From NCBI GenBank assembly GCA_019635755.1, contig JAHBYW010000003.1, forward strand, positions 1 to 64,000: a stretch of 64,000 nt of DNA, in the 5' to 3' direction. This DNA comes from Rhizobiaceae bacterium (GTDB lineage: Bacteria > Pseudomonadota > Alphaproteobacteria > Rhizobiales > Rhizobiaceae). The notes under the pieces were generated by a model. It did not search any database. It was not told the DNA's origin and saw nothing but the letters and a program-made list of their open reading frames with translations. Position 1 is the stretch's first letter. Each line of letters starts with the position of its first letter. The translations under genes and the position numbers were made by a program. Positions 10,667-20,242 of the stretch are shown piece after piece.

Positions 10667-12265
10667 TCACGCACCGACGGGCTCGGCGTCGGCCTCGACG
10701 GCCTGGGCCGCGATCTCCTCCTCGGTGATCCAGCCGGCCTTGAGGCGAGCGGCGAGAACCATCTGCTCGGCGTCGGTCTTGCTCAGCCCGAACTGGTCGA
10801 GCACGCCCTTGAACACCTTGGTCTCGCCGTCCTTGCGCTCCTTCCAGCCGACGAGATCGTCCGCGGCGTAGCCGGCGAAGTCCTCGACGCTCTTCACGCC
10901 GTCCTCGCCCAAGGCCACCATCATCGCGGTCGTCACGCCAGGGATGTCGCGCACCTCGTCGAGCACGCCGAGTTCCTTGCGCTTGCCGTCCTGCTCGGCC
11001 TCGATGCGGTCCAGGTATTCGCGTGCGCGCGCCTGGATCTCGCTCGCCGTGCCTTCGTCGAAGCCGTCGATCGAGGCGATGTCGTTCGAGTCGACATAGG
11101 CCACCTCCTCGACGCTGGTGAAGCCTTCCGACGCCAGCACCTGGCCGACCATCTCGTCGACGTTCAGCGCGTCCATGAACAGGGTGGAGCGCTCGACGAA
11201 TTCCTTCTGGCGGCGCTCGCTCTCCTCCTGCTCGGTCAGGATGTCGATGTCCCAGCCGGTGAGCTGCGAGGCGAGGCGGACGTTCTGGCCGCGGCGGCCG
11301 ATGGCCAGCGACAGCTGGTCGTCCGGCACCACCACCTCGATACGCTCGGCGTCCTCGTCCAGCACGACCTTGGCCACTTCCGCCGGCTGCAGCGCGTTGA
11401 CGATGAAGGAGGCGGCGGACGGCGACCACGGGATGATGTCGATCTTCTCGCCCTGGAGCTCGCCGACGACAGCCTGGACGCGCGAACCGCGCATGCCGAC
11501 GCAGGCGCCGACCGGATCAATCGAGCTGTCGCGCGAGATGACGGCGATCTTGGCGCGGCTGCCCGGGTCGCGGGCGACCGACTTGATCTCGATGATGCCG
11601 TCGTAGATTTCCGGCACTTCCATGGTGAACAGCTTGGCCATGAACTGCGGATGGGTGCGCGACAGGAAAATCTGCGGCCCGCGCTGCTCGCGGCGCACGT
11701 CGTAGACATAGGCACGGACGCGATCGCCGTACTTGAAGTTCTCGCGGGGGATCAGCTCGTCGCGGCGGATGATCGCCTCGCCGCGGCCGAGGTCGACGAT
11801 GACATTGCCGTATTCGACGCGCTTGACCGTGCCGTTGACGATCTCGCCGACGCGGTCCTTGTACTCGTCGAACTGGCGGTCGCGCTCGGCCTCGCGCACC
11901 TTCTGCACGATGACCTGCTTGGCCGACTGCGCGGCGATGCGGCCGAAGTCCATCGGCGGCAGCTGCTCGGCGATGAAGTCGCCGATCTGCGCATCCGGGT
12001 TGCGGTCGCGCGCAGACTTCACCGAGATCTGCTTGGCACTGTCGTCGACGGCCTCGACAACCTCCATCAGGCGCTGCAGCTTCATCTCGCCGGTCTGGTG
12101 GTTGATGTCGGCGCGGATGTTGGTCTCCTGGCCGTAGCGCGAGCGCGCGGCCTTCTGGATCGCATCGGCCATCGCGTCGATCACGATGCGCTTGTCGATC
12201 GCCTTCTCGCGCGCGACCGCGTCGGCGATCTGCAGCAGCTCGAGCCTGTTTGCACTGACGGCCAT
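10667..12265 (-). CDS. nusA: Transcription termination/antitermination factor NusA
   Basis: NusA binds RNA polymerase and nascent RNA, slows elongation, and takes part in both termination and antitermination. The 532-residue product starts at [28 protein letters not shown] ribosome site precedes this codon, so it is preferred over an in-frame ATG eight codons upstream. The order is N-terminal polymerase-binding domain, S1 domain ([18 protein letters not shown]), two KH domains ([18 protein letters not shown] and [18 protein letters not shown]), then an acidic C-terminal helix-hairpin-helix region. It lies between rimP and ylxR. Confidence 0.98.
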   Translation of the reverse strand: MAVSANRLELLQIADAVAREKAIDKRIVIDAMADAIQKAARSRYGQETNIRADINHQTGEMKLQRLMEVVEAVDDSAKQISVKSARDRNPDAQIGDFIAEQLPPMDFGRIAAQSAKQVIVQKVREAERDRQFDEYKDRVGEIVNGTVKRVEYGNVIVDLGRGEAIIRRDELIPRENFKYGDRVRAYVYDVRREQRGPQIFLSRTHPQFMAKLFTMEVPEIYDGIIEIKSVARDPGSRAKIAVISRDSSIDPVGACVGMRGSRVQAVVGELQGEKIDIIPWSPSAASFIVNALQPAEVAKVVLDEDAERIEVVVPDDQLSLAIGRRGQNVRLASQLTGWDIDILTEQEESERRQKEFVERSTLFMDALNVDEMVGQVLASEGFTSVEEVAYVDSNDIASIDGFDEGTASEIQARAREYLDRIEAEQDGKRKELGVLDEVRDIPGVTTAMMVALGEDGVKSVEDFAGYAADDLVGWKERKDGETKVFKGVLDQFGLSKTDAEQMVLAARLKAGWITEEEIAAQAVEADAEPVGA

Positions 12266-12309
12266 CTTCGTCTCCTCGATCGGGTCCACCGGTCCTTCCC
12301 GGCGTCCCG

Positions 12310-12930
12310 CTAGTTCGTTTCGTTCGTCGTCTCTGCCGGCTTGCGGCGGCGCTTCTTCGCCTCCTGCCGGGCCTTCTTGTCCTTCGAAAGCGCTTCGCGG
12401 ACCAGTTCGTCGGTCAGCACCAGACGCGCTTCGCCCACCGCCTCGAACGGGATGCGCGCCGGCGCGCTCTCCCCCTCCGCGGGCTCCTCGCCCTGAAGGA
12501 GCACGTCACCGGAGTCGGTGCCGAGGATGGTGCCGCGGAAGCGCTTGCGCCCGCCGACCACTACCGATGTCTCCAGCCGCACGAGGTGACCCTTCCACTG
12601 GTCGAAGTCGGATGCCCTGACCAGCGGCCGGTCGATGCCGGGCGACGAGACCTCCAGATTGTAGGCCTTCTCGATCGGATCCTCGACGTCGAGCACCGGC
12701 GACAGGGCCTTCGAGACCTCCTCGCAATCCTCGACCGACATGGTGCCGTCAGGGCGCTCGGCCATGATCTGCAGCGTCAGGCCGTTCTGGCCGGACAGGC
12801 GCACGCGCACCAGCCGATAGCCGATCGTGACCAGCACCGGCGCGACGATCGCGGCGATGCGCGCGTCGACGCCGCTCTCGCGGACGATGCGGTCGTCTGC
12901 CTGTCGCTCGCCCGGCAACGCCTCGGCCAT
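12310..12930 (-). CDS. rimP: Ribosome maturation factor RimP
   Basis: RimP is needed for efficient maturation of the 30S subunit. The 206-residue product from [14 protein letters not shown] has the family core [26 protein letters not shown] and [14 protein letters not shown], then a C-terminal Sm-like barrel and a lysine-rich tail ([15 protein letters not shown]). The open frame runs further upstream, but that part is the leader with its promoter and hairpin, so the start at 12930 is preferred. It heads the nusA-ylxR-infB operon, with 44 bases before nusA. Confidence 0.95.
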   Translation of the reverse strand: MAEALPGERQADDRIVRESGVDARIAAIVAPVLVTIGYRLVRVRLSGQNGLTLQIMAERPDGTMSVEDCEEVSKALSPVLDVEDPIEKAYNLEVSSPGIDRPLVRASDFDQWKGHLVRLETSVVVGGRKRFRGTILGTDSGDVLLQGEEPAEGESAPARIPFEAVGEARLVLTDELVREALSKDKKARQEAKKRRRKPAETTNETN

Positions 12931-12965
12931 TCGCTCTCGCAACCTCGTGTGCAGCGGCCGGTAAC

Positions 12966-12997
12966 AAAAAAGAGCGGGACCGGGTGGACCCACTCTT
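12966..12997 (-). terminator. Probable transcription attenuator in the rimP leader
   Basis: On the minus strand, AAGAGTGGGTCC pairs with GGTCCCGCTCTT around a four-base loop (one G-T wobble, one mismatch), and six T residues follow at once. This is a textbook intrinsic terminator, yet it lies about 36 bases upstream of the rimP start codon and about 20 bases downstream of the predicted transcription start. No gene ends upstream of it on this strand. It would therefore end transcripts before the operon unless read through. Confidence 0.75.
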
Positions 12998-13025
12998 CGT
13001 CGTGCCGACCAAGAATTTGAGTTGC

Positions 13026-13054
13026 AAATAGTCGATCCGGGGGTTCGTTGCAAG
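13026..13054 (-). promoter_or_regulatory. Predicted rimP-nusA-infB promoter
   Basis: On the minus strand, CTTGCA (13049-13054) and CTATTT (13026-13031) are separated by 17 bases, close to the alphaproteobacterial housekeeping pattern CTTGAC-N17-CTATAT. The predicted start near 13019 puts the attenuator hairpin at about +23 to +50. There is no experimental support. Confidence 0.6.
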
Positions 13055-13109
13055 AGCCGCGACACTTTCAGGCCGGCCGTTAAGGGTATCTTACGCGCCG
13101 AGTGGCACG

Positions 13110-13718
13110 ATGGCTCCGAGCGAATCGCGCATGATGAACGTCCAGGATCGCCTCTCCGGCCCCGCCACATCCCGGCTGACGGGCACGCCGCGCACTGCCG
13201 GGCCCGAACGCCCCGCGGCCGCGGCGGCGCATGCGTTGGCGCCCTATGCCGCCGCGCTGCGGGCCGTCGGCGTCGACCGCGTCGCCGTCAACGCGGCACA
13301 CGCTGCGTCGGCCAGCACGGCGCCCGGACTGGACAGCGGCCCGGCGACCAGCCGCCTCGCCCAGGTGACGGGCGACCTCGCCGCCGATTTCGACACCGAA
13401 TACCAGCGCATCCGCGCCGACAATCCCGCGCTCGGCGTCCGCGACGCACGCGCCGCGGCGCAATACAACACGATCATGACCTACCGGTCGGAATTCCCGC
13501 CGGGCGAATTCTCCGTCCGCGCGCCGGGCAGCGCGGCCACGGCGCCGGCCCTGCGCATCCCGCCGATAGCCGTTTCCGGTCCAGCACCCGCGACTCCCAT
13601 CGCCGCGACGGTCTCGACAGGCCATGCGCTGCCGTCCTTCCTGCTGGCAGCCGGTTCCTCGGTCGGCGCGTCCGTCGGCCTCTCGACCGCTGCGGCGCAC
13701 TATGCCGAGTGGGCCTGA
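13110..13718 (+). CDS. Hypothetical Ala/Pro-rich protein, 202 aa
   Basis: I do not recognise a family. The predicted product is rich in Ala, Pro, Ser and Thr at both ends, with a more ordered central stretch (residues about 85-130, [20 protein letters not shown]). Alternative starts exist at 13131 and 13134. Third positions are strongly G or C. A frame of nearly the same length is open on the opposite strand, and I take that one as the shadow because its composition is arginine-dominated and unlike protein. It is divergent from rimP, close to the rimP promoter. Confidence 0.5.
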   Translation: MAPSESRMMNVQDRLSGPATSRLTGTPRTAGPERPAAAAAHALAPYAAALRAVGVDRVAVNAAHAASASTAPGLDSGPATSRLAQVTGDLAADFDTEYQRIRADNPALGVRDARAAAQYNTIMTYRSEFPPGEFSVRAPGSAATAPALRIPPIAVSGPAPATPIAATVSTGHALPSFLLAAGSSVGASVGLSTAAAHYAEWA

Positions 13719-13819
13719 CCAGACCCGACGTCTGCATTTCTCCTACACCCTCTTGCGCCCTTGCAGGGAGCAATCTACCTGCGCGGTCCCGACGGGGATC
13801 GGGGCGTCGAGGAGAAATG

Positions 13820-14797
13820 ATGAAAGCTGCGACTTACAAGCGTTATGGTGGACCCGAGGTCATCGAGATCGTCGACCTGCCGAAGCCAGTGCCGGGGAAC
13901 GGGGAGATCCTGATCCGCGTGCGTGCGACGACGGTGACATCGGGCGACTGGCGCGTGCGCAGCCTCGACCTGCCGGCCGGCTTCGGCCTGTTCGCGCGGC
14001 CGGCCTTCGGCCTGACAGGCCCGCGCCAGCCGGTGCTGGGCAGCGAAGCGTCCGGGATCGTCGAGGCGGTCGGTCCCGGCGTCACGCGCTTCGCGCCCGG
14101 CAACGCGGTGTTCGCATTCCGTGACCTCAAGATGGGCTGCCACGCCGAATACGTGACCATGCCGGCAGAAGGCGCCGTCGAGACCAAGCCGGCGAAGCTG
14201 AGCTTCGAGGAAGCCGCGGCGCTCTCCTTCGGCGGCTGCACGGCGCTGGCGTTCCTGCGCAAGGCCGGCGTCAAGGCCGGCGATGCCGTGCTTGTCGTCG
14301 GCGCCTCGGGCGGCGTCGGCAGCGCCGCGGTTCAGCTGGCGCGGCATTTCGGCGCCGAGGTGACCGGCGTGACCAGCGCTCGCAATGCTGATCTGGTGCG
14401 CTCGCTGGGGGCCACGCGGACGGTCGATTACGCGACCCAGGATTTCGCCCGCGACGGCTCCACCTACGACGTCATCCTCGACACGACCGGCACCGCGCCG
14501 TACCGCCGCGCCAGCAACGCGCTGCGCGATGGCGGACGGCTGGCACTGGTGCTGGCGTCGCTCGCCGACCTCGCGACCGCGCCATGGTACAATTGGAGGA
14601 CGAAGCACAGGATCATCGCCGGGCCGACCGGCGGCGGTCGGGCGGAACTCAAGGACCTGGCGGATATGGCGCAGGCCGGCGCCTACCGCCCGCTCATCGA
14701 CGCGGTCTATCCGTTCGAGCGGATCGCCGATGCCCACCGTCATGTCGATACTGGCCGCAAGCGCGGCAATGTCGTCGTTTCGGTCGCGGACGCCTGA
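13820..14797 (+). CDS. NAD(P)-dependent zinc-type alcohol dehydrogenase / quinone oxidoreductase family
   Basis: This is a medium-chain dehydrogenase/reductase of 325 residues. It starts MKAATYKRYGGPEVIEIVDLP, with GGAG five bases upstream; an adjacent ATG at 13817 is too close to the ribosome site. The GroES-like half carries VLGSEASGIVEAVGPGV. The Rossmann half carries DAVLVVGASGGVGSAAVQLA, the AxxGGVG nucleotide-binding motif. The usual zinc-ligand pattern (GHE near residue 65) is replaced by GSE, so it probably belongs to the zinc-free quinone oxidoreductase branch that reduces enones or quinones with NADPH. The true substrate cannot be read from the sequence. It stands alone. Confidence 0.88.
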   Translation: MKAATYKRYGGPEVIEIVDLPKPVPGNGEILIRVRATTVTSGDWRVRSLDLPAGFGLFARPAFGLTGPRQPVLGSEASGIVEAVGPGVTRFAPGNAVFAFRDLKMGCHAEYVTMPAEGAVETKPAKLSFEEAAALSFGGCTALAFLRKAGVKAGDAVLVVGASGGVGSAAVQLARHFGAEVTGVTSARNADLVRSLGATRTVDYATQDFARDGSTYDVILDTTGTAPYRRASNALRDGGRLALVLASLADLATAPWYNWRTKHRIIAGPTGGGRAELKDLADMAQAGAYRPLIDAVYPFERIADAHRHVDTGRKRGNVVVSVADA

Positions 14798-14908
14798 GCC
14801 GAAGCGGCCATTGCGCCGCACGCATATCAGAAATGCGAGCTTCGCTCTGGCGGAACAGGGCGGCAGCGCCTATTTATGTTGCATCGCACAATTCGAAAGG
14901 AACGTGTC

Positions 14909-15070
14909 ATGGCCAACAAGCCTCTCGTGGCGCTTGGTGGTTTCCTTGAACTGATCAACAGCGTGATGGCTGTAGCGTCCGCAACCAGCGACGGCCGCAA
15001 CCCCCGCTCCCGCGACCTGCGGGCGATCGGCATCGATCCCGCCCAGTTCCGCCAGATCAAGCGCTTCTGA
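14909..15070 (+). CDS. Small protein, 53 aa, with DUF1127-like tail
   Basis: The 53-residue product starts MANKPLVALGGFLELINSVM after a good AAGGA ribosome site (eight-base spacing). The C-terminal segment SRDLRAIGIDPAQFRQI resembles the end of DUF1127 proteins (L-x-D-I-G-L then an acidic/basic helix). DUF1127 proteins in alphaproteobacteria have been linked to RNA turnover and phosphate or carbon metabolism, but the N-terminal half here does not match well, so membership is only a suggestion. It ends just before a long hairpin shared with the convergent tctA gene. Confidence 0.65.
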   Translation: MANKPLVALGGFLELINSVMAVASATSDGRNPRSRDLRAIGIDPAQFRQIKRF

Positions 15071-15092
15071 CAAGCGCCAACCAATCCCATGC

Positions 15093-15127
15093 TCGGGACC
15101 GCGAGGCTCAGTCCTCGTCGGTCCCGA
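15093..15127. terminator. Bidirectional hairpin covering the tctA stop
   Basis: TCGGGACCG-CGAGG pairs with CCTCG-CGGTCCCGA across a six-base loop with one bulged base, a 14-bp stem. The tctA stop codon (15108-15110) lies within the loop and stem. Neither side has a strong T run, but the two convergent genes end here and no other terminator is visible. Confidence 0.6.
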
Positions 15128-16652
15128 ATTGCGTCAGGACCTTGCCGCGTCCCCGTGCCCGCAGCCACATCGGCAGGAACAGCGCGGTCAGCGCCAGAAT
15201 CCACAGCACGATCGCGATCCACGAGTGGAACAGCGCCATCGGATCGCCCTGGGCGATCTGCAGCGCCTGACGCAGGCTCTTCTCCGCCATCGGGCCGAGA
15301 ATCAGACCGACCACCACGGGCGCGATCGGATAGCCGAAGCGCCGGAGCGCATAGCCGAGCAGGCCGAAGAGCAGCAGCAGGCCTAGTCCGAACGAGATCG
15401 GGACCGGGCCCAGCCAATAGGTCGAGGCATCGGCGCCGATGGTGCCGAGCGTCGCGAAAACCAGGATGCCGCCGTAGAGCCAGGGCCGCGGGATCGACAG
15501 CAGCTTCACCCACAGGCCGATCAGCGGCAGGTTGAGGACGAGCAGCATCAGGTTCGCGACCAGCAGGCTGGCGATCAAGCCCCACACCAGCGGCGCGTTG
15601 GTGAGGAAGAGCAGCGGCCCGGGCTGCAGGCCGAACTGCTGGAAGCCCGCCAGCATGATCGCGGCGGTCGCGGTGGTCGGCAGGCCGAGCGTCAGCAGCG
15701 GCACCAGCGTTCCGGCCGCCGAGGCGTTGTTGGCGGCCTCCGGCCCGGCGACGCCTTCGATCGCACCCTTGCCGAACTCTTCCGGGTGCCGGCTGAAATT
15801 GCGCTCGGCCGAATAGGACAGGAAGCTCGACACGTCGGCGCCGCCGGCGGGCATCGCCCCGATGGGGAAGCCGATGGCGGTGCCGCGCAGCCACGGCACC
15901 CATGAGCGCTTCCAGTCCTCGCGGCTCATCCAGATCGATCCCTTGACGGTCTCGACCCTCTCTTCCTCGGCGGAACGCTGCGAGACGACGGCGAAGGTCT
16001 CGCCGATGGCGAAGAGCGCGACCGCGAGCGTGGTCACCGCGATCCCCTCGAAGAGGTTCGGCACGCCGCCCGTCAGCCGCGCCTGGCCGGTCAGCTGGTC
16101 GATGCCGATCAGGCCGAGCGCGAGGCCGATGAACAGCGAGGTGAGCCCGCGCAGCGTCGACTCGCCGAAGGCGGCCGACACTGTCATGAAGGCCAGCAGC
16201 ATCAGCGCGAAATATTCCGACGGCCCGAACGACAGCGCGAACTTGACCACCGACGGCGCGATGAAGGCGAGGCCGAGCGTCGCGATGAGGCCGGCGACGA
16301 ACGAACCGATGGCGGCGGTGGCGAGCGCCGGGCCGCCGCGTCCCGAGCGGGCCATCTTGTTCCCTTCAAGGGCGGTGACGATCGAGGCGCTTTCACCCGG
16401 GGTGTTGAGCAGGATCGAGGTCGTCGACCCGCCATACATGCCGCCGTAGTAGATGCCTGCGAACATGATCAGCGACCCGGCAGGGTCGAGCTTGTAGGTC
16501 ACCGGCAGCAGCAACGCGACGGTGAGCGCCGGGCCGATGCCGGGCAGCACGCCGACGGCCGTGCCCAGCGTGACGCCGATCAGCGCATAGAGCAGGTTCA
16601 GCGGCTGCAGCGCCACCACCAGCCCGTCGGCGAGAAGACCGAACGTGTCCAT
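15108..16652 (-). CDS. tctA: Tripartite tricarboxylate transporter, large membrane subunit TctA
   Basis: TctA is the large, multi-spanning channel subunit of TTT-family secondary transporters, which import citrate, other tricarboxylates or aromatic acids using a periplasmic binding protein. The 514-residue product, starting at [11 protein letters not shown], has about twelve hydrophobic segments. Its conserved loops are [20 protein letters not shown] and [20 protein letters not shown], the family signature. It is the last gene of tctC-tctB-tctA, 54 bases after tctB. The substrate cannot be assigned from TctA. Confidence 0.95.
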   Translation of the reverse strand: MDTFGLLADGLVVALQPLNLLYALIGVTLGTAVGVLPGIGPALTVALLLPVTYKLDPAGSLIMFAGIYYGGMYGGSTTSILLNTPGESASIVTALEGNKMARSGRGGPALATAAIGSFVAGLIATLGLAFIAPSVVKFALSFGPSEYFALMLLAFMTVSAAFGESTLRGLTSLFIGLALGLIGIDQLTGQARLTGGVPNLFEGIAVTTLAVALFAIGETFAVVSQRSAEEERVETVKGSIWMSREDWKRSWVPWLRGTAIGFPIGAMPAGGADVSSFLSYSAERNFSRHPEEFGKGAIEGVAGPEAANNASAAGTLVPLLTLGLPTTATAAIMLAGFQQFGLQPGPLLFLTNAPLVWGLIASLLVANLMLLVLNLPLIGLWVKLLSIPRPWLYGGILVFATLGTIGADASTYWLGPVPISFGLGLLLLFGLLGYALRRFGYPIAPVVVGLILGPMAEKSLRQALQIAQGDPMALFHSWIAIVLWILALTALFLPMWLRARGRGKVLTQFGTDED

Positions 16653-16706
16653 CCCTTCCCCCCGCCAGCCGCGCTGGCTCACGCAAGAACCGACCGGCAG
16701 CGCCGG

Positions 16707-17189
16707 TCAGAAGAGGTTTTCCAGCGGGCCGGCCGGCAGCGACAGCTGCAGCCCCTTCGCAAAGACGAACCAGACCACGAACGCGAAGACGATGCCGACC
16801 GGCACCGTCATCCACAGCGGGCCGCGGCCGAAGCCCTTGGCGGTGGCCGCGAACAGGATGCCGGTCGCGATCGAGAAGCCGACGGTCTTCATCGTCAGCA
16901 TCTGCGCGACGAGGCCGCCGGCGATCCAGAACATGGGCGGCAGGTTCTGCGCCTCGCGCTCCGGAAAATCGCCCCGCACCGCCTCGATGGCCGTGAAGAT
17001 CGCCAGAACGAGGAGCCCGCCCGAGATGATGAAGGGAAACGTCTTGGGGCCGACCGGCGTGTAGGCCAGCACCCCGCCGGCGCGATAGGTGCTCCAGAAC
17101 ATCGCCACCGCCGCGACCGCCAGGATCACGGCGATGACGAGCGCCGCCCTGTCCGGGCGGCGCTCGATCCTTGGTTCGTCGCGGCTCAT
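16707..17189 (-). CDS. tctB: Tripartite tricarboxylate transporter, small membrane subunit TctB
   Basis: TctB is the small membrane partner of TctA. The 160-residue product begins [19 protein letters not shown] and has four hydrophobic segments in the usual spacing, with the conserved GPKTFPFIISGGLL after the first. Its ATG overlaps the stop codon of tctC by four bases, so translation is probably coupled. Confidence 0.9.
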   Translation of the reverse strand: MSRDEPRIERRPDRAALVIAVILAVAAVAMFWSTYRAGGVLAYTPVGPKTFPFIISGGLLVLAIFTAIEAVRGDFPEREAQNLPPMFWIAGGLVAQMLTMKTVGFSIATGILFAATAKGFGRGPLWMTVPVGIVFAFVVWFVFAKGLQLSLPAGPLENLF

Positions 17190-18136
17190 TGGACGAGGCC
17201 GATGTCCTTCAGGATGACGGCGGTCGCCTCGATGTCCTTCTTCAGCTGCTCGGCGAAGGCGTCGCCGGCGAGATAGGTGTTCGCCCAGCCTTTGTCGGCC
17301 AGCACCTTCTGCCAGGAGGCGGACTGCACCAGCTTGTCGACGTCGGCCAGGATCGCGGCCTTCTGCTCCGCCGAGATGCCGGGTGCCGCAGCAACCATGC
17401 GCCAGTTCTGGATCGACACGTCGACGCCGCCTTCCTTGAAGGTCGGAGCATCGATGCCGGCGACGCGCTCGTCGCTCGAAATGCCGATGATGCGCAGTGC
17501 GCCGGCCTTGATCTGCTCGGCGAACTCGCCGTAGCCGGAGATGCCGACCGTCACCTGGTTGCCGAGGATCGCGGCCAGGGCTTCGCCGCCGCCCGAGAAG
17601 GCGATGTAGTTGACCTTGGTCGGGTCGACGCCGATCGCCTTGGCGATCAGGCCGGCCGTGATGTGGTCGGTGCCGCCGGCGGAACCGCCGCCCCAGGACA
17701 CCGAGCCCGGATCGGCCTTCAGCTTGGCGACGAGGCCGGCCATGTCCTGAATGTCGGAGCCGGCCGGAACGACGATCGCCTCGTACTCGCCGGTCAGACG
17801 CGCGATCGGCGTCACCTGGTCGAGCGTTACCGGCGACTTGTTGGTGAGGATCGCGCCGACCATGACATAGCCGCCGACGATCAGCTCGTCGGCCTTGCCG
17901 GCCGCCTGATTGACGAACTGCGCGAGGCCGATCGTGCCGCCCGCGCCCGGAACGTTGGTGACCTGGACGTTGGCCGAGATGCCCTCGTCCTGGAGCGCGC
18001 TCTGCAGCGAGCGGGCGGTCTGGTCCCAGCCACCGCCCGGAGCGGCCGGCGCCATGATCTTGTAGTCGGCAGCCTGCGCGGCCGTGGCGAGCGCCAGCAC
18101 GGCGGCAACGCCGGCCGACATCAACAGCTTCTTCAT
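17186..18136 (-). CDS. tctC: Tripartite tricarboxylate transporter periplasmic binding protein TctC
   Basis: The 316-residue protein has a Sec signal peptide ([22 protein letters not shown]) and the family motif [21 protein letters not shown], which binds the carboxylate of the ligand. A second conserved stretch, [18 protein letters not shown], lines the pocket. It captures the substrate in the periplasm and hands it to TctAB. The 281 bases ahead of it contain no gene and could hold a promoter, so cotranscription with the upstream binding-protein gene is uncertain. Confidence 0.94.
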   Translation of the reverse strand: MKKLLMSAGVAAVLALATAAQAADYKIMAPAAPGGGWDQTARSLQSALQDEGISANVQVTNVPGAGGTIGLAQFVNQAAGKADELIVGGYVMVGAILTNKSPVTLDQVTPIARLTGEYEAIVVPAGSDIQDMAGLVAKLKADPGSVSWGGGSAGGTDHITAGLIAKAIGVDPTKVNYIAFSGGGEALAAILGNQVTVGISGYGEFAEQIKAGALRIIGISSDERVAGIDAPTFKEGGVDVSIQNWRMVAAAPGISAEQKAAILADVDKLVQSASWQKVLADKGWANTYLAGDAFAEQLKKDIEATAVILKDIGLVQ

Positions 18137-18417
18137 CGGGTTTCCTCCATCGTTCGGCCTTGCCCGCGCGCGGGTGGCTCTGTTCGTTCAGCGAACGTGA
18201 ACGGGAGGACAGGGCGCCCACTACGGCACCCGACGGCCGTCACGGCAGGACACGCGCCCGCGCCACGCGCGGCCGCACCTCTGTCGCGAAACGAACCGGC
18301 TCTCCTCCCGATCCACATGGCGCGACGGCCTCCGCCGCCAGCACCGTCTCGCAAGACATCACACCAACCTGACATCAACCTGACACAGGCCGGCCTGCCG
18401 GAGATGATGGCAGGTCG

Positions 18418-19500
18418 CTATTGCCCCCGCAAGGCGTCGTTCCAGCGCTCGATCAGCCGCGCGCGCTTCACCTGGTCGAGATAGACGAGAAGGCCGGGGC
18501 TGACCGGCACGGGACGAAGCTGGACGCCGAGGGCGGCCTGCATCGAGTTCGCCGTGTTGTCGCCCGACACGTCGGGGTTCACCGCCGCGATCTGCAGTTC
18601 GCTGGCCATCATCGTCTGGCCTTCGGCGGACATGAAGAAATCGAGGAAGCGGCGTCCGAGTTCGGGCGAGCGCGCCGCAGCCGGCACGAGACCGATGCGG
18701 GACATCACCACCGTATAGTCGCGCGGCAGCATGATCCCGACATCGGGATGGCGGGACGCCCAGTCGGCAGCGTAGGAGCCGAGGATGTTGTAGCCGAGCA
18801 CGAAGCGGCCATCGGCGACGCGCTCGAGGATCGCCGAGCTGGTCGAATAGAGCTTGACGCCCGAGGCACCCATCGCCCGCACGACGGACCAGATGTCGTC
18901 GAACTGCTCCTGGTCGCGCGACATGAACATGAAGCCGACACCGGAACGTTCGATGTCGTAGGTGGCGATGCGGCCGTAGGCCCGGTCCCCCTCCCGTTCG
19001 AGGTATTCGACGAATTCGCGCCGCGCCGCGGGGGGCGGCGCGTCGGCGAAGCTCGGCTTGTGATAGACGAAGACGGCGGGCTCGAAGGTCAGCGCGTAGG
19101 CGGTGTTGCGCCAGTTCGCCCAGCGCGGCCAGCGGGCGCTGAGCGGCAGGTCGCTGGCCTGGGCGTAGCCGTCGTTGGCGAGCTTTACCTGCAGGTCCAT
19201 CGCAGAAGAGAAGGTGACGTCGGCGGTGCCCTGGCCCGCGTCGGTCTCGCGGACCACGCGGTCGTAGATGTCGCCGGTCAGCAGTTCCTCGTAACGTACG
19301 GCGATATCGGGGTTGGCGGCCTGGAAACCAGCGATCATCGGCCGCGCCAGCGGCGTGTCGAGGGAGGAATAGACCACCAGCGTCTCGGCGGAGGCGCCGC
19401 CGTTCGCCGCCGGGAACAGGGTCTCGGACGCCTGCGCGGCGGTCGCGCACGACGCGACGGTCGCGAAGCCTGCAAGTGACGCAATCATCGGAAGACGCAT
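18418..19500 (-). CDS. Lone extracellular solute-binding protein (iron(III)-type ABC family)
   Basis: The 360-residue product from MRLPMIASLAGF has a signal peptide ending near AQA, then the class-type start ETLVVYSSLDTPLARPMIAGFQ. It belongs to the periplasmic binding-protein fold used by iron(III) and related ABC importers, but no ABC permease or ATPase gene is nearby. It lies between tctCBA and a divergent TctDE-type two-component pair. Such orphan proteins next to sensor kinases (for instance PgtC beside PgtB in Salmonella) can act as co-sensors that present a ligand to the kinase. That role is inference here. Confidence 0.82.
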   Translation of the reverse strand: MRLPMIASLAGFATVASCATAAQASETLFPAANGGASAETLVVYSSLDTPLARPMIAGFQAANPDIAVRYEELLTGDIYDRVVRETDAGQGTADVTFSSAMDLQVKLANDGYAQASDLPLSARWPRWANWRNTAYALTFEPAVFVYHKPSFADAPPPAARREFVEYLEREGDRAYGRIATYDIERSGVGFMFMSRDQEQFDDIWSVVRAMGASGVKLYSTSSAILERVADGRFVLGYNILGSYAADWASRHPDVGIMLPRDYTVVMSRIGLVPAAARSPELGRRFLDFFMSAEGQTMMASELQIAAVNPDVSGDNTANSMQAALGVQLRPVPVSPGLLVYLDQVKRARLIERWNDALRGQ

Positions 19501-19573
19501 GCGGCCAATCTGCCCGAGGCTCCGGAGGTTCACAACCACGCGGCCCGGGGGTAGGTTTCGCAAGGGGAGAGAC

Positions 19574-20242
19574 GTGCGGATCCTGGTCGTCGAAGACAAT
19601 CTGACGCTGGCAGCGGGTCTGGCCGCCGTGCTGCGCGGCAGCGGCTACGCGGTGGACGTGGTCCATGACGGCGTCTCGGCGGCCGCGGTGCTGTCGACCG
19701 AAGCCTTCGACGCCGTCGTCCTCGACCTTTCGCTTCCCGAGATGGACGGGCTGGACGTCCTGCGGGTCATGCGCGCACGGCAGCAGGATGCGGCCGTGCT
19801 CATCCTGTCTGCGCGCGGCGAGGCTGACGACCGCATCAAGGGCCTCGACCTCGGCGCCGACGACTACATGGCCAAGCCGTTCGACGTCGACGAACTGGAG
19901 GCGCGACTGCGTGCACTGCTGCGCCGCAAGGCCGGCCTGAAGGCGGCGACGGTGACGTTCGGCGATGTCACTCTCGACCTCAAGAAGCGGACGTTCTCGG
20001 CCGCGGGTGCGCCGATCGACCTGCCGGCGCGCGAGGTGACGCTGCTGGAGACGCTCTTCATGCGGGCGGGCAGCGTCGTCGCCAAGCAGGCGATCATCGA
20101 GTCGCTCGCCGGCTTCGACGACGACCTCAGCGCCAACGCCATCGAGCAGTATGTGAGCCGCATCCGCAAGCGCCTTGCGCCGCACGGCCTCACGGTGCGC
20201 ACCGCGCGCGGCATCGGCTACTACCTCGAGAAGCAGTCGTGA
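19574..20242 (+). CDS. tctD: OmpR-family response regulator (TctD-like)
   Basis: The 222-residue regulator starts at a GTG (VRILVVEDNLTLAAGL) after an AAGGGGAGA ribosome site. The receiver domain has the acidic pair in VEDN, the phospho-acceptor Asp51 in LDLSLP and Lys101 in AKPFD. The C-terminal winged helix is of OmpR type (ISxRKRL and RTARGIGYYLE). It is divergent from the lone binding-protein gene, 73 bases away, and overlaps the kinase gene by four bases. It probably controls tctCBA in response to the substrate, as TctD does in other bacteria. Confidence 0.93.
   Translation: MRILVVEDNLTLAAGLAAVLRGSGYAVDVVHDGVSAAAVLSTEAFDAVVLDLSLPEMDGLDVLRVMRARQQDAAVLILSARGEADDRIKGLDLGADDYMAKPFDVDELEARLRALLRRKAGLKAATVTFGDVTLDLKKRTFSAAGAPIDLPAREVTLLETLFMRAGSVVAKQAIIESLAGFDDDLSANAIEQYVSRIRKRLAPHGLTVRTARGIGYYLEKQS

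Noticed and set aside
13080-13700. 206-aa minus-strand frame opposite the hypothetical gene at 13110
   Set aside because: Arg/Gly-dominated composition; the plus-strand frame has the better protein-like composition.
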